Assembly: GCA_024688885.1 (NCBI GenBank) | Contig: JAILDV010000035.1 | Location: forward strand, 1 to 64,000 | DNA: 64,000 bases | Direction: 5' to 3' | Origin: Bacteroidaceae bacterium | GTDB taxonomy: Bacteria > Bacteroidota > Bacteroidia > Bacteroidales > Bacteroidaceae | Shown: positions 7,479-16,410 of the stretch, in pieces | Numbering within the stretch: the stretch's first letter is position 1 | Layout: the number at the start of each line of letters is the position of its first letter | The notes under the pieces: generated by a model | The model's input: only the letters and a program-made list of their open reading frames with translations | What the model was told of the DNA's origin: nothing | Database searches by the model: none | Made by a program: the position numbers and the translations under genes

Positions 7479-8861
7479 ATGCTGTTCATGACATTGATTA
7501 TCGTTGCTGTCGTGTTCATTGGTTTGGTTTTGATGAGTACGGAGCAGATGCATCATATCAATCGTGCCACGGTGGCGATGGTGTGTGGTGTTATTGCATG
7601 GGTGATTTATCTGTTGAATGGTGGGGATTTCGTGCCTTTGATGCATGGCGATGAATACAAGGAGTTTTTGGCTGGCGGTGCTTCGACAACAGACAGCCTG
7701 AAATTCTTTGTGGCTGACCACATCATCTTGAAGTATATAGGTGAGGCATGTTCCGTCATTCTTTTCCTGATTGCCACCAACACGATTGTGGAGGTGCTGC
7801 ACAACAATGGTGTGTTTGATGCGCTGATAGAATGGCTGAGGATGCGCAACAGCCGTGTGTTCCTGTGGGTGATTTCCCTGCTGACATTTGCCATATCTGC
7901 CAATGTGGACAACTTGACGACGGTGGTGCTGATGATGAGCATCATCTCGCAGATTGTGCGGAACCACCATCAGCGTGTCATTTATGCCTGCACCATCATG
8001 ATTGCAGCATGCATGGGTGGCTGCTTCACGGCGATTGGCGACATGACATCTGTGATGCTGTGGGTACGTGGCGTCATCACGCCTTCTGCATACGCGGCGG
8101 GTTTGTTCCTGCCAGCGTTTGTAAGTCTGTGCGTGTTCAATGCACTGATAGGCATGAAACTGCATGGGCGTGTGGAGATATTCTCTGTCATTTCCAGGTA
8201 TAATGGAGATGATTCCTATCTGTCCGCTTGGCAGAAGGTGACGTTGCTGGTGTTGGGTATCGCAGGTTTGTGGTTCATTCCATCTTTCCATTTTATCACG
8301 AAACTTCCTCCGTTCCTCGGTTCTCTGTGTGTCTTGGCACTTATCTGGGCGGTGGAAGGATTGTTCAATTTGGAGAGGAACGGCAATGTATTGCTCGTAC
8401 AGCGCCATTATTTCCGCAACACCGAGTTTATCGGCATGCGCATGATTCTCTATTTCCTTGGCATTTCGCTGAGCATAGGCGCTTTTGCAGAATGTGGCGC
8501 GCTTGACTTTGTGGGCAATTGGTTGGAGGCACATATTAATAATGTGTATATATATGGTGTGGCTGTCGGCTTGCTGTCTTCCATCATGGATAATGTGCCG
8601 TTGATGATGACGGGTATGAACATCTTCCAGATGGACACGGTGGCAGGTTCAACATCGGAGTTTGTCCAGAATGGCATCTATTGGCAGTTGCTGTCCTATT
8701 GCTGTGCGTGTGGAGGTTGCCTGTTGTTCATGGGCTCTCTTACAGGACAGGCTGTGCTGGAAGTGGAACGAATCCGTTTCAAGTGGTACATTCGCCATTA
8801 TCTCTGGCGTGCCTTGGTGGCATGGGCAGTAGGTCTTGGCGTGTTCTGGCTGACACATTAG
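7479..8861 (+). CDS. nhaD: NhaD-type Na+/H+ antiporter
   Basis: An inner-membrane protein of 460 residues with about a dozen hydrophobic segments, in the NhaD branch of the ion-transporter superfamily, exchanging sodium or lithium for protons. The diagnostic loops are SANVDNLTTVVLMM and GGCFTAIGDMTS. I take the ATG at 7479 rather than a TTG 48 bases upstream, because the upstream residues are neither hydrophobic nor conserved in type. It stands alone between tRNA-Gly and a repeat-rich gap. Confidence 0.88.
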   Translation: MLFMTLIIVAVVFIGLVLMSTEQMHHINRATVAMVCGVIAWVIYLLNGGDFVPLMHGDEYKEFLAGGASTTDSLKFFVADHIILKYIGEACSVILFLIATNTIVEVLHNNGVFDALIEWLRMRNSRVFLWVISLLTFAISANVDNLTTVVLMMSIISQIVRNHHQRVIYACTIMIAACMGGCFTAIGDMTSVMLWVRGVITPSAYAAGLFLPAFVSLCVFNALIGMKLHGRVEIFSVISRYNGDDSYLSAWQKVTLLVLGIAGLWFIPSFHFITKLPPFLGSLCVLALIWAVEGLFNLERNGNVLLVQRHYFRNTEFIGMRMILYFLGISLSIGAFAECGALDFVGNWLEAHINNVYIYGVAVGLLSSIMDNVPLMMTGMNIFQMDTVAGSTSEFVQNGIYWQLLSYCCACGGCLLFMGSLTGQAVLEVERIRFKWYIRHYLWRALVAWAVGLGVFWLTH

Positions 8862-8871
8862 GAACTATTCT

Positions 8872-9020
8872 GAATTAGGAATTAGGAATTAGGAATGAGG
8901 AATTGCCATGCGGGATGTAAGTACAGCGTCAGTTTAACTGTCAATTGTCAACTGTCAACTGTCAACTAAGCAAAGCGATAACTCCTTAACTCCAAAGAAG
9001 TTGAGCATGCGAAACTTAAA
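8872..9020. repeat. Dispersed intergenic repeat, copy 1
   Basis: Order of parts: a run of GAATTAGGAATTAGGAATT words, then TTGCCATGCGGG, a GTCAACTGTCAACT run, CTAAGCAAAGCG, and a CCTTAACTCCAAAGAAGTTGAGCA tail segment ending GCGAAACTTAAA. The same parts occur in reverse order and complement at 54102-54268. Fragments appear at 1449-1462 and 25290-25365. Confidence 0.85.
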
Positions 9021-9080
9021 TTAGAATAATAAACTTAAATAAGAATAATATAGAAGAAAGGAAATAAGGAGAGGTGATAA

Positions 9081-9461
9081 ATGGCGTTTAGTTTCAAGGA
9101 CATCATTGCATGGCAAAAAGCATACGAGTTTGTTTTGCTGACATATAAAGTGACTCGTGGATTCCCGAATTATGAAAAATTCGGTCTTGCCTCGCAGTTT
9201 CAGCGTGCGGCTGTGTCTATTGCAGCCAATATTGCTGAGGGCTCTAAGAAATTAAGTAAAGCGGATAAACTCCGTTTGATGAATGTCGCCCAGGGTAGTT
9301 TGGAGGAGTGCCGTTTCTACGTCATGTTGTCTAAAGACCTTGAGTACATTACAGCAGAAGAATATGCCACGCTCAACTACAGCATTGAGGGTACGAGTTA
9401 TAACTTGAACTCTTATTGCAAAGCTATCAGTAACAACATCGGCATTAAGGATGAACTATAG
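9081..9461 (+). CDS. Four-helix bundle protein (S23/bAvd-like)
   Basis: A 126-residue all-helical protein of the family known as the 23S rRNA intervening-sequence protein, also related to the accessory protein bAvd of diversity-generating retroelements. Typical segments are F-K-D-I-I-A-W-Q-K-A-Y, F-G-L-A-S-Q-F-Q-R-A-A-V-S-I-A-A-N-I-A-E-G and G-S-L-E-E-C. The start is supported by GGAGAGG nine bases upstream. There is no rRNA and no reverse transcriptase nearby. It sits directly behind a dispersed repeat, which suggests arrival with mobile sequence. Confidence 0.85.
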   Translation: MAFSFKDIIAWQKAYEFVLLTYKVTRGFPNYEKFGLASQFQRAAVSIAANIAEGSKKLSKADKLRLMNVAQGSLEECRFYVMLSKDLEYITAEEYATLNYSIEGTSYNLNSYCKAISNNIGIKDEL

Positions 9462-9528
9462 TATCGTCCCTGTAACTTCCTTTTAACTTCCCTTCCTTTC
9501 CTTTCCAAACCTTTAAAATAACTGCTTT

Positions 9529-10506
9529 ATGAATAAAATCAATTGTATAGGTATTCTGACATCGGGCGGTGACTCGCCGGGTATGAATGCAGCTATCCGT
9601 GCCGTGACACGTTCTGCCATTTGCAAAGGCTTTACCGTGAAAGGCATATACCGTGGCTATGAGGGTTTGATGAATGATGAGGTCAAGACGTTCACGACAG
9701 AGAGCGTCAGCAACATCGTTGCTCGTGGTGGAACCATCCTGAAGAGTGCGCGTAGTAAAGCCTTCATGACTCCAGAAGGCCGCAAGCAGGCATTTGAAAC
9801 CATGCAAAAAGAGGGTATTGATGCATTAGTGGTGATTGGTGGCAACGGCTCGTTGACAGGTGCACGTACCTTCGCGCAGGAGTATGATGTGCCTTGCATC
9901 GGATTACCTGGTACTATCGATAATGACCTCTATGGTACGGATTTGACGATAGGTTACGACACCACGTTGAACACCATCGTGGAGTGTGTGGACAAGATTC
10001 GTGATACGGCTCACTCTCATGAACGTATCTTCTTTGTGGAGGTGATGGGACGTGATGCGGGTTACTTGGCACAGAACAGTGCGATTGCAAGTGGTGCGGA
10101 GGCTGCCATTATACCAGAAGACAGTACCGATGCTGACCAGTTGGAGCACTTTATTGGGCGTGGTATCCGCAAAAGTAAGAATTCCAGTATCGTGATTGTG
10201 AGCGAGAGTCCCAAGTGCGGTGCGATGTTCTATGCAGATCGTGTAAAGAAGGAATACCCGCAGTATGACGTGCGTGTGTCCATTTTGGGACACCTGCAGC
10301 GTGGTGGTTCTCCTTCTGCACGTGACCGTATCCTTGCCAGCCGCTTAGGTGCCGGTGTGATAGACGCCATTCTGGACGGACAGCGCAATGTGATGATTGG
10401 TATCCGTAATGACCAGGTGGTGTACGTGCCATTCACCGATGCCATCCGTTCCGACAAGGGAATGAACAAGAGTCTCATCAGGGTGCTTGACGAGTTGTCA
10501 ATATAA
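9529..10506 (+). CDS. pfkA: 6-phosphofructokinase
   Basis: The 325-residue glycolytic enzyme phosphorylates fructose 6-phosphate. The nucleotide loop [14 protein letters not shown] (11-24), [12 protein letters not shown] with the catalytic aspartate, G-Y-D-T, and the substrate motif MGRDAG are present. One feature stands out: the metal-binding motif usually written GGDGS reads GGNGS here, with Asn at 106. The rest is of the ATP-dependent PfkA type. An exact family comparison would tell whether Asn is common in this clade. Confidence 0.92.
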   Translation: MNKINCIGILTSGGDSPGMNAAIRAVTRSAICKGFTVKGIYRGYEGLMNDEVKTFTTESVSNIVARGGTILKSARSKAFMTPEGRKQAFETMQKEGIDALVVIGGNGSLTGARTFAQEYDVPCIGLPGTIDNDLYGTDLTIGYDTTLNTIVECVDKIRDTAHSHERIFFVEVMGRDAGYLAQNSAIASGAEAAIIPEDSTDADQLEHFIGRGIRKSKNSSIVIVSESPKCGAMFYADRVKKEYPQYDVRVSILGHLQRGGSPSARDRILASRLGAGVIDAILDGQRNVMIGIRNDQVVYVPFTDAIRSDKGMNKSLIRVLDELSI

Positions 10507-10539
10507 TGTGGAAGTAGCTACAAATTTATTGTTGAGAGA

Positions 10540-11289
10540 TTGAATGACCTTCTGACCATATTAGGACCGACTGCCTGCGGTAAAACAACCTTTGCCGCAC
10601 AATTGGCATATGAGATGGAAGGGGAAATCATCAGTGCTGACAGCCGCCAGGTGTATCGTGGCATGGATATCGGAACAGGAAAGGACTTGGCTGACTACCA
10701 CGTGAAGGACAAAGATATTCCATACCATCTGATAGACATTGCGGAGGCAGGAACAAGGTATAACGTGTATGAATGGCAACGAGACTTCTTGAATGCATAT
10801 AGTGACATTACGAAGAGAGGAAAGACTCCGATTTTGTGTGGTGGCACTGGTATGTACATTGAGAGCGTCATCAAGGGGTACGAGTTTGATGGAAGAAAGT
10901 TTCCCCCCTTCAACTCGTTGATTATAGGACTCAAGATAGACCGGGACCTTCGTCGGGATAAAATCAGCCAACGTCTGCGTGCCCGTTTGGACGAGGGCAT
11001 GGTTGAGGAGGTGAAGGGTTTGATAGACAAGGGCGTGTCAACCGAGCGGCTCATCCGCTATGGATTGGAGTATAAGTATGTCACCCTTTATCTGTTGGGA
11101 CAACTTCCGTATGATGAGATGGTCTCATTGTTGGAGATAGCCATTCATCAATTTGCCAAACGGCAGATGACATGGTTCCGTGGTATGGAAGAACGTCGTG
11201 GCATCCAAATTCATTGGCTCAGTGTGGAGATGCCGATGGAGGAACGTATTGAACAAGTGAAAGAATTATGGAAGAAACAAATCGCATAG
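10540..11289 (+). CDS. Short MiaA-like tRNA dimethylallyltransferase
   Basis: A 249-residue P-loop protein with Walker A GPTACGKT (9-16), the substrate loop ISADSRQVYRGMDIGTGK, and C-G-G-T-G-M-Y-I, all MiaA signatures. MiaA places a dimethylallyl group on A37 of tRNAs. The usual length is about 300 residues; here the middle (after F-D-G-R-K-F-P-P-F) is shortened. The only in-frame start giving an intact P-loop is TTG at 10540; a nearby ATG at 10544 is out of frame. It overlaps the lipid kinase gene by 22 bases. A second, full MiaA elsewhere in the genome is likely but not seen. Confidence 0.8.
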   Translation: MNDLLTILGPTACGKTTFAAQLAYEMEGEIISADSRQVYRGMDIGTGKDLADYHVKDKDIPYHLIDIAEAGTRYNVYEWQRDFLNAYSDITKRGKTPILCGGTGMYIESVIKGYEFDGRKFPPFNSLIIGLKIDRDLRRDKISQRLRARLDEGMVEEVKGLIDKGVSTERLIRYGLEYKYVTLYLLGQLPYDEMVSLLEIAIHQFAKRQMTWFRGMEERRGIQIHWLSVEMPMEERIEQVKELWKKQIA

Positions 11290-12212
11290 GTGTAATCTAC
11301 AATCCTCATTCGGGCTTTGACAAGTCGCGGAAACGATGGGAACTGATCAAGAAGTACCTGGAGAAGAAGGGTGTGCAGTATGACTTCTTGCAATCGGAGA
11401 AACCTGACTCGGTGGAGCGCTTGGCGAAGATGATGTGTGAAAATGGTTACAGCACCATTGTGGTGGTAGGTGGTGATGGCTCCCTCAATAGGGCTGTCAA
11501 CGCCATTATGCAGTGTCGGGAATCATTGCCGGAAGACTTTGCACTTGCCAACATTCCCAATGGTATTGCAAATGATTTCTCTCGTTTTTGGGGTGTGTCG
11601 GTGGATGATTACAAATTGGCGATTGATGGCATCATAGCCCACAATGTCAGGAAGATAGATGTAGGGCGATGCACTTATCAAGATGACAGCATACCGCAGC
11701 GGCGTTATTTTCTTAATTGTATTAACATCGGTCTTGGTGCACGTCTTATCAAGACGATGAATGATGCCACGCAGATCATAGGCTCCCGCAAACTTTCTAT
11801 CATTCCTGCCTTGATCAGCCGCATTTTTGAACGTAAGCAGTACAGTTTCTCTCTCAAGATTGAAACGGAAGAAATCAAAGACAAATACATGTCTGTATGT
11901 ATCGGTAATTGTCACGGATATGGACAGACTCCCAACTCAGTTCCCTATAATGGCTTGCTGGACATTTCTCTGATCACACGTCCGAAATGGTGGCAATTGT
12001 TTGAAGGTTTTTGGTTGTTAGGTAAGGGACGTTTCCTTAACTATAAGAATGTGCATCCATTCCGTTCTCGTCAAGTCATTGTCAACGAACTAGACAAGGC
12101 GTTGGTGTCTCTTGATGGGGTGGTGCTGCAATCAAAGCATCCCACTCCTATGAAAATCGGAATAGAAAAAGAAGCCTTGAATTTTATCGTTCCTGTTACA
12201 TCTCAAGAGTGA
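11268..12212 (+). CDS. Diacylglycerol kinase-type lipid kinase
   Basis: The 314-residue protein is of the YegS/DgkB type, phosphorylating diacylglycerol or a related lipid at the membrane surface. The N-terminal IGVIYNPHSG and the nucleotide motif VVVGGDGSLNRAVNA (66-80), with the later I-P-N-G-I-A-N-D-F-S-R, are diagnostic. It overlaps the MiaA-like gene by 22 bases. Its stop is one base from the stop of the convergent Crp gene, so readthrough between the two is likely unless terminated by collision. Confidence 0.87.
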   Translation: MEETNRIGVIYNPHSGFDKSRKRWELIKKYLEKKGVQYDFLQSEKPDSVERLAKMMCENGYSTIVVVGGDGSLNRAVNAIMQCRESLPEDFALANIPNGIANDFSRFWGVSVDDYKLAIDGIIAHNVRKIDVGRCTYQDDSIPQRRYFLNCINIGLGARLIKTMNDATQIIGSRKLSIIPALISRIFERKQYSFSLKIETEEIKDKYMSVCIGNCHGYGQTPNSVPYNGLLDISLITRPKWWQLFEGFWLLGKGRFLNYKNVHPFRSRQVIVNELDKALVSLDGVVLQSKHPTPMKIGIEKEALNFIVPVTSQE

Positions 12213-12213
12213 A

Positions 12214-12918
12214 TCAACCAATCTTGTTGATTCTTTCCAGGCTCTCGTCATCGATGATCTTGATTTTCTTTCCATCGATGGCAATAATCTTTTCTTGAGC
12301 GAATGCCGACAAGGTGCGAATGGCATTCGATGTGGTCATGTTGGACATGTTCGCAAGGTCTTCGCGAGATAAATAGATGGACAGCGTGGCACCATCTTCT
12401 TCCAAACCATAATTGTCGCGAAGAAAGATGAGGGATTCTGCAAGACGTCCACGTATGTGCTTCTGGGTGAGATTGACGGTGCGTTGGTCGGAATTGCCAA
12501 CCTCCACTGCCAACTGACGAATGAAAAAGAGAGCCAGCTGGTTGTTTTCCATAATCCAGCGTTCCATCATCTCGATAGGGATAAGACAGACCGTGCTGGT
12601 TTCGAAAGCGGCAGCTGATGTCACATAGTTCTGGTTGGCAAAATAGGCACGATAACCGAAATACTCGACGGGCTTAATGACACGGACAATTTGTGTTCTG
12701 CCACCAATGCCGTCCTTGTATATTTTCACCTTTCCGCTTAAAAGGCAATGAAACATCTGAGGCACTTCTCCCTCTTGGTAGAGTGTCTCGTTTTTCTTGA
12801 ATTGTTGTATGGTCAGGTTTTCTTTCAGTTCCTCCTGCTCTTCGGGAGAAAGCATCTGCATGATATCCTGAAGGCTGTCTATTGCATCCACCATCACAGC
12901 CAAATCTTTTTTTCTCAT
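12214..12918 (-). CDS. Crp/Fnr-family transcription regulator
   Basis: The 234-residue protein has an N-terminal cyclic-nucleotide-binding-like beta-roll (E-T-L-Y-Q-E-G-E-V-P-Q-M-F-H-C-L-L-S-G-K-V-K-I-Y), a long connecting helix, and a C-terminal winged helix (S-R-E-D-L-A-N-M-S-N-M-T-T-S-N-A-I-R-T-L). No cysteine cluster of the FNR type is visible, so an iron-sulfur sensor is unlikely. It is transcribed divergently from the glycogen operon. Its promoter is overlapped by a palindrome that suggests autoregulation. Confidence 0.88.
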   Translation of the reverse strand: MRKKDLAVMVDAIDSLQDIMQMLSPEEQEELKENLTIQQFKKNETLYQEGEVPQMFHCLLSGKVKIYKDGIGGRTQIVRVIKPVEYFGYRAYFANQNYVTSAAAFETSTVCLIPIEMMERWIMENNQLALFFIRQLAVEVGNSDQRTVNLTQKHIRGRLAESLIFLRDNYGLEEDGATLSIYLSREDLANMSNMTTSNAIRTLSAFAQEKIIAIDGKKIKIIDDESLERINKIG

Positions 12919-12933
12919 TACCTTGAAAACATT

Positions 12934-12972
12934 TTGTATGCAAAGTTACATACAAGTTGCAAAATACACAAA
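12934..12972 (-). promoter_or_regulatory. Crp gene promoter inside a palindromic operator
   Basis: Minus-strand -33 TTTG (12972-12969) and -7 TAACTTTG (12948-12941), spacer 20. The 8-base -7 box is exactly the spacer of the perfect inverted repeat TTGTATG (12934-12940) / CATACAA (12949-12955). A dimer bound there would block this promoter. The divergent side toward 13148 has a weaker TAAATTTG box at 13084-13091. Confidence 0.65.
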
Positions 12973-13147
12973 CCTTTTCGTGTTTTTTCTGCTTTTTAGC
13001 ATGTTTTTGGCGCTTTTGCCTTTTTTGTTCAATTTTTTTTTGAAAAAAAACGTGGAAAGGTTGTGTACACCAAAAAAAGTCCCTAAATTTGAAAAATCAA
13101 ACCTAAACTAACAATTCAAAAAACAATAATACCTTAAAATACAAACT

Positions 13148-15091
13148 ATGAGTTATTTGCATTTTGATAAAGCTCAAATGACCAATCTGCAAGAGTCTCT
13201 TCCAAAGGAAATCTTGCGGACAAATAGGTCTGGTGCGTATTCTTGCTCCACTATTGTGGACTGCAATACGCGTAAGTATCATGGTTTGTTGGTCGTTCCT
13301 GTCAAAGAGCTGGATGGCGAAAACCACGTGCTTCTTTCGTCGCTTGATGAAACCGTCATTCAGCATGGTGCACAGTTCAATCTGGGACTTCATAAGTATT
13401 CGGGTAATGTGTTCAGTCCAAACGGGCATAAATACATCCGTTCATGTGAGTGGGAGAAACTGCCGACAACCATTTATCGTGTGGGTGGGGTAATACTGAA
13501 GAAGGAGAAGGTCTTTCAGCATTTTGAAAACCGAATACTCATTCGTTACACCCTGCTCGACGCCCATTCTGCTACAACTCTTCGCTTGCGCCCTTTCCTG
13601 GCATTCCGCAGTGTGGAAGAATGCACGCATGAAAATGCTGGTGCCAGTAGGAAGTATGACTTGATTGACAACGGAATCAAGACAAGTATGTACGCTGGCT
13701 ATCCAGAACTGATGATGCAACTCAACAAGAAGAATGAATTTGTGTATGAGCCTAATTGGTATCGTGGCATAGAGTATCAGAAGGAACAGGAACTGGGGTA
13801 TGAGTATCGTGAGGATTTGTATGTTCCTGGCTACTTTGAATTTGACATCAAGAAAGGGGAGAGTGTTGTGTTCGCTGCCGGATTAAGTGAGTTGAAGACG
13901 AATCAGATGAAAAAAATCTTCGACCATGAATATGATGTGCATGTGCCTCGTAACAACTTCCAATCGTGTCTCGTCAATGCGGCGCATCAGTTCCATTACG
14001 AACGTGAAGGTGAAACCTATATCATAGCCGGCTATCCATGGTTCAAGTGTCGTGCGCGTGATATGTTTGTTTCATTGCCAGGCCTTACCTTGGCAATTGA
14101 CGAGGTGGAGTATTTCGAGAAAGCCATGAAGACAGCTGTTAAGGCATTGAACGCCTTCATGGATGGAACGGAATCAAATATCATGATGTATGAGATGGAT
14201 AAACCGGATGTTCTTTTGTGGGCAGTATGGTGTATTCAACAATATGCTCGACTTGTCAGCGTTGATGTAGCCATTGAAAAGTATGGTAAACTTGTCAACA
14301 AGATAGTCGACTTCATCCGTCAGAGTAAGCATCCTAACCTTCTATTGCATGACAATGGGCTGCTCTTTACCAATGGTCGTGAGCATGCAGTCACATGGAT
14401 GAACTCGGAGGTGCATGGAACCCCTGTCGTGCCACGTTCTGGCTATGTGGTTGAGATTAACGCTCTATGGTATAATGCCTTGCTCTTCAATGCAGAGATG
14501 CTGATGGTGAAAGGACGTCATGCCGAAGCAGGTGCATACACCCAACAGGCAGACATCACAGGTAAGTCCTTTAAGGAAACCTTCCTGAATGAGCATGGCT
14601 ATTTGCTCGATTATGTAGATGAAGGCTATATCTCATGGGAAGTGCGTCCTAATATGCTGATTGCTTCCTCGTTGGAGTATAGTCCGCTCACAACTCCTGA
14701 GCGCAAGAAGATATTTGACATTTGCACGAAGGAACTGCTCACGCCAAAGGGCATGCGTTCTCTCTCACCGAAATCAGGTGCGTATAATCCTCTCTATGTG
14801 GGTGGTCAGGCACAGCGTGATGCCGCATATCATCAAGGAACAGTTTGGCCTTGGTTGTCAGGCTTCTATCTTGAGACCTGTCTGAAGATTTACAAGCGGA
14901 GTGGACTCTCATGGGTTGACCGCTGCTTCTTGGGCTTTGAGGAAGAAATGAATTATCATTGCATCGGTACGCTGCCCGAACTGTTCGACGGAAACCCACC
15001 GTTCAGCGGACGTGGCGCCCTCTCTTTTGCCATGAATGTTGCAGCCGTTTTGCGTGTGAACAAGGTTCTTTCTAAATTCTATAACTATTAA
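13148..15091 (+). CDS. Glycogen debranching enzyme (amylo-alpha-1,6-glucosidase)
   Basis: A cytoplasmic 647-residue enzyme that removes alpha-1,6 branches from glycogen. The N-terminal domain (RSGAYSCSTIVDCNTRKYHGLLVVP) and the catalytic (alpha/alpha)6 domain with AGYPWFKCRARDMFVSLPGL and Y-H-Q-G-T-V-W-P-W match bacterial GDE proteins. First gene of a three-gene glycogen operon; the next gene follows 14 bases later. Confidence 0.9.
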   Translation: MSYLHFDKAQMTNLQESLPKEILRTNRSGAYSCSTIVDCNTRKYHGLLVVPVKELDGENHVLLSSLDETVIQHGAQFNLGLHKYSGNVFSPNGHKYIRSCEWEKLPTTIYRVGGVILKKEKVFQHFENRILIRYTLLDAHSATTLRLRPFLAFRSVEECTHENAGASRKYDLIDNGIKTSMYAGYPELMMQLNKKNEFVYEPNWYRGIEYQKEQELGYEYREDLYVPGYFEFDIKKGESVVFAAGLSELKTNQMKKIFDHEYDVHVPRNNFQSCLVNAAHQFHYEREGETYIIAGYPWFKCRARDMFVSLPGLTLAIDEVEYFEKAMKTAVKALNAFMDGTESNIMMYEMDKPDVLLWAVWCIQQYARLVSVDVAIEKYGKLVNKIVDFIRQSKHPNLLLHDNGLLFTNGREHAVTWMNSEVHGTPVVPRSGYVVEINALWYNALLFNAEMLMVKGRHAEAGAYTQQADITGKSFKETFLNEHGYLLDYVDEGYISWEVRPNMLIASSLEYSPLTTPERKKIFDICTKELLTPKGMRSLSPKSGAYNPLYVGGQAQRDAAYHQGTVWPWLSGFYLETCLKIYKRSGLSWVDRCFLGFEEEMNYHCIGTLPELFDGNPPFSGRGALSFAMNVAAVLRVNKVLSKFYNY

Positions 15092-15105
15092 CGGAGGACA
15101 GAGGT

Positions 15106-16383
15106 ATGAAAGTTTTAATGTTTGGATGGGAGTTCCCTCCTAAGATTTATGGTGGATTGGCTGTCGCTTCCTATGGCATCACCAAAGGAATGGTTGAAGG
15201 TCAGCCCGATGCTGAAATCACTTTTTGCCTTCCGAAACCATGTGGTGAAGAAGAAAAGTTCCTTCGTATCATTGGAATGAATCAGGTGCCAATCGTCTAT
15301 CGTGGACATGACTACAACTATGTGAAGAGTCGTATCCCTGATTACATGACTCCTGAGCAGTACTATAACTTCCGTGATCATATCTATGCAGACTTCTCTT
15401 ACATGCATGTCAACGACATGGGTTGTATGGAGTTTGCTGGTGGCTATCCTGGAAATTTGCATGATGAAATCAATAATTTCTCCATTATTGCAGGTGTTGT
15501 GGCACGTTCGGAGAAGTTTGACATTATCCATGCCCACGATTGGCTTACCTATCCTGCAGGTGTTCACGCCAAGATGGTGAGTGGCAAACCATTGTGCATA
15601 CACGTGCATGCCACTGACTTTGACCGCTCTCGTGGAAAAGTGAACCCAACAGTGTATTCTATAGAGAAGAATGGAATGGACCATGCCGACTGCATTATGT
15701 GTGTGTCGGAACTGACTCGTCAGACGGTTATTCGTGAATACCATCAAGATCCACGCAAATGTTTTGCCATGCACAATGCGGTTTATCCGCTGCCACAGGA
15801 ATATCTTGACATTCCTCGTGTTGACAATGGTAAGGAGAAGGTGGTCACTTTCCTCGGACGTATCACCATGCAGAAGGGTCCCGAATACTTCATGGAGGCT
15901 GCAGACCTCGTGTGCAAGCGTTCTAAAAATATCCGTTTCTGTTTCGCAGGTTCGGGTGACAAGTATTGGGAAATGGTTGATTTGGCTGCCGCTAAGGGTA
16001 TTGCCGACCGCGTTCATTTCCCTGGTTTCCAAAGAGGCAAGCAGGTGTATGAGTGCTACAAGGCCAGCGATGTGTTTGTCATGCCATCCGTTTCTGAGCC
16101 TTTCGGTATTGCACCTCTTGAAGCGATGCAGTGTGGCACACCGTCTATCATTTCTAAACAGTCAGGTTGCGGTGAGATTCTCGACAAAGTCATCAAGGTG
16201 GACTATTGGGACATCAATGCCATGGCAGATGCCATTTATTCCCTCTGCACCAACGAGGGCTTGCACACCTATTTGCGTGACGAAGGCTTAAAGGAGGTGG
16301 CAGAAATCACATGGGTGAAAGTGGGACATCGCATCCGCAAACTCTATGACGAGTGCATCTATAACGGAGGATTTATTCACTAA
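15106..16383 (+). CDS. Glycogen synthase-like glycosyltransferase
   Basis: A 425-residue GT-B glycosyltransferase. The N-terminus (MFGWEFPPKIYGGLAVAS) has the glycine-rich donor loop of starch/glycogen synthases, and the C-terminal E-P-F-G-I-A-P-L-E-A-M-Q-C-G-T-P carries the E-x7-E motif of retaining nucleotide-sugar transferases. A GGAGGACAGAGGT site precedes the ATG. Its place between a debranching enzyme and a GH57 enzyme supports alpha-glucan elongation. Donor (UDP- or ADP-glucose) cannot be told. Confidence 0.85.
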   Translation: MKVLMFGWEFPPKIYGGLAVASYGITKGMVEGQPDAEITFCLPKPCGEEEKFLRIIGMNQVPIVYRGHDYNYVKSRIPDYMTPEQYYNFRDHIYADFSYMHVNDMGCMEFAGGYPGNLHDEINNFSIIAGVVARSEKFDIIHAHDWLTYPAGVHAKMVSGKPLCIHVHATDFDRSRGKVNPTVYSIEKNGMDHADCIMCVSELTRQTVIREYHQDPRKCFAMHNAVYPLPQEYLDIPRVDNGKEKVVTFLGRITMQKGPEYFMEAADLVCKRSKNIRFCFAGSGDKYWEMVDLAAAKGIADRVHFPGFQRGKQVYECYKASDVFVMPSVSEPFGIAPLEAMQCGTPSIISKQSGCGEILDKVIKVDYWDINAMADAIYSLCTNEGLHTYLRDEGLKEVAEITWVKVGHRIRKLYDECIYNGGFIH

Positions 16384-16410
16384 CAAACGAACTAAACGAA
16401 TTTATAGAAT

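Noticed and set aside
9081-9461. Diversity-generating retroelement
   Set aside because: The four-helix protein resembles bAvd, but no reverse transcriptase or template/variable repeat pair is present.
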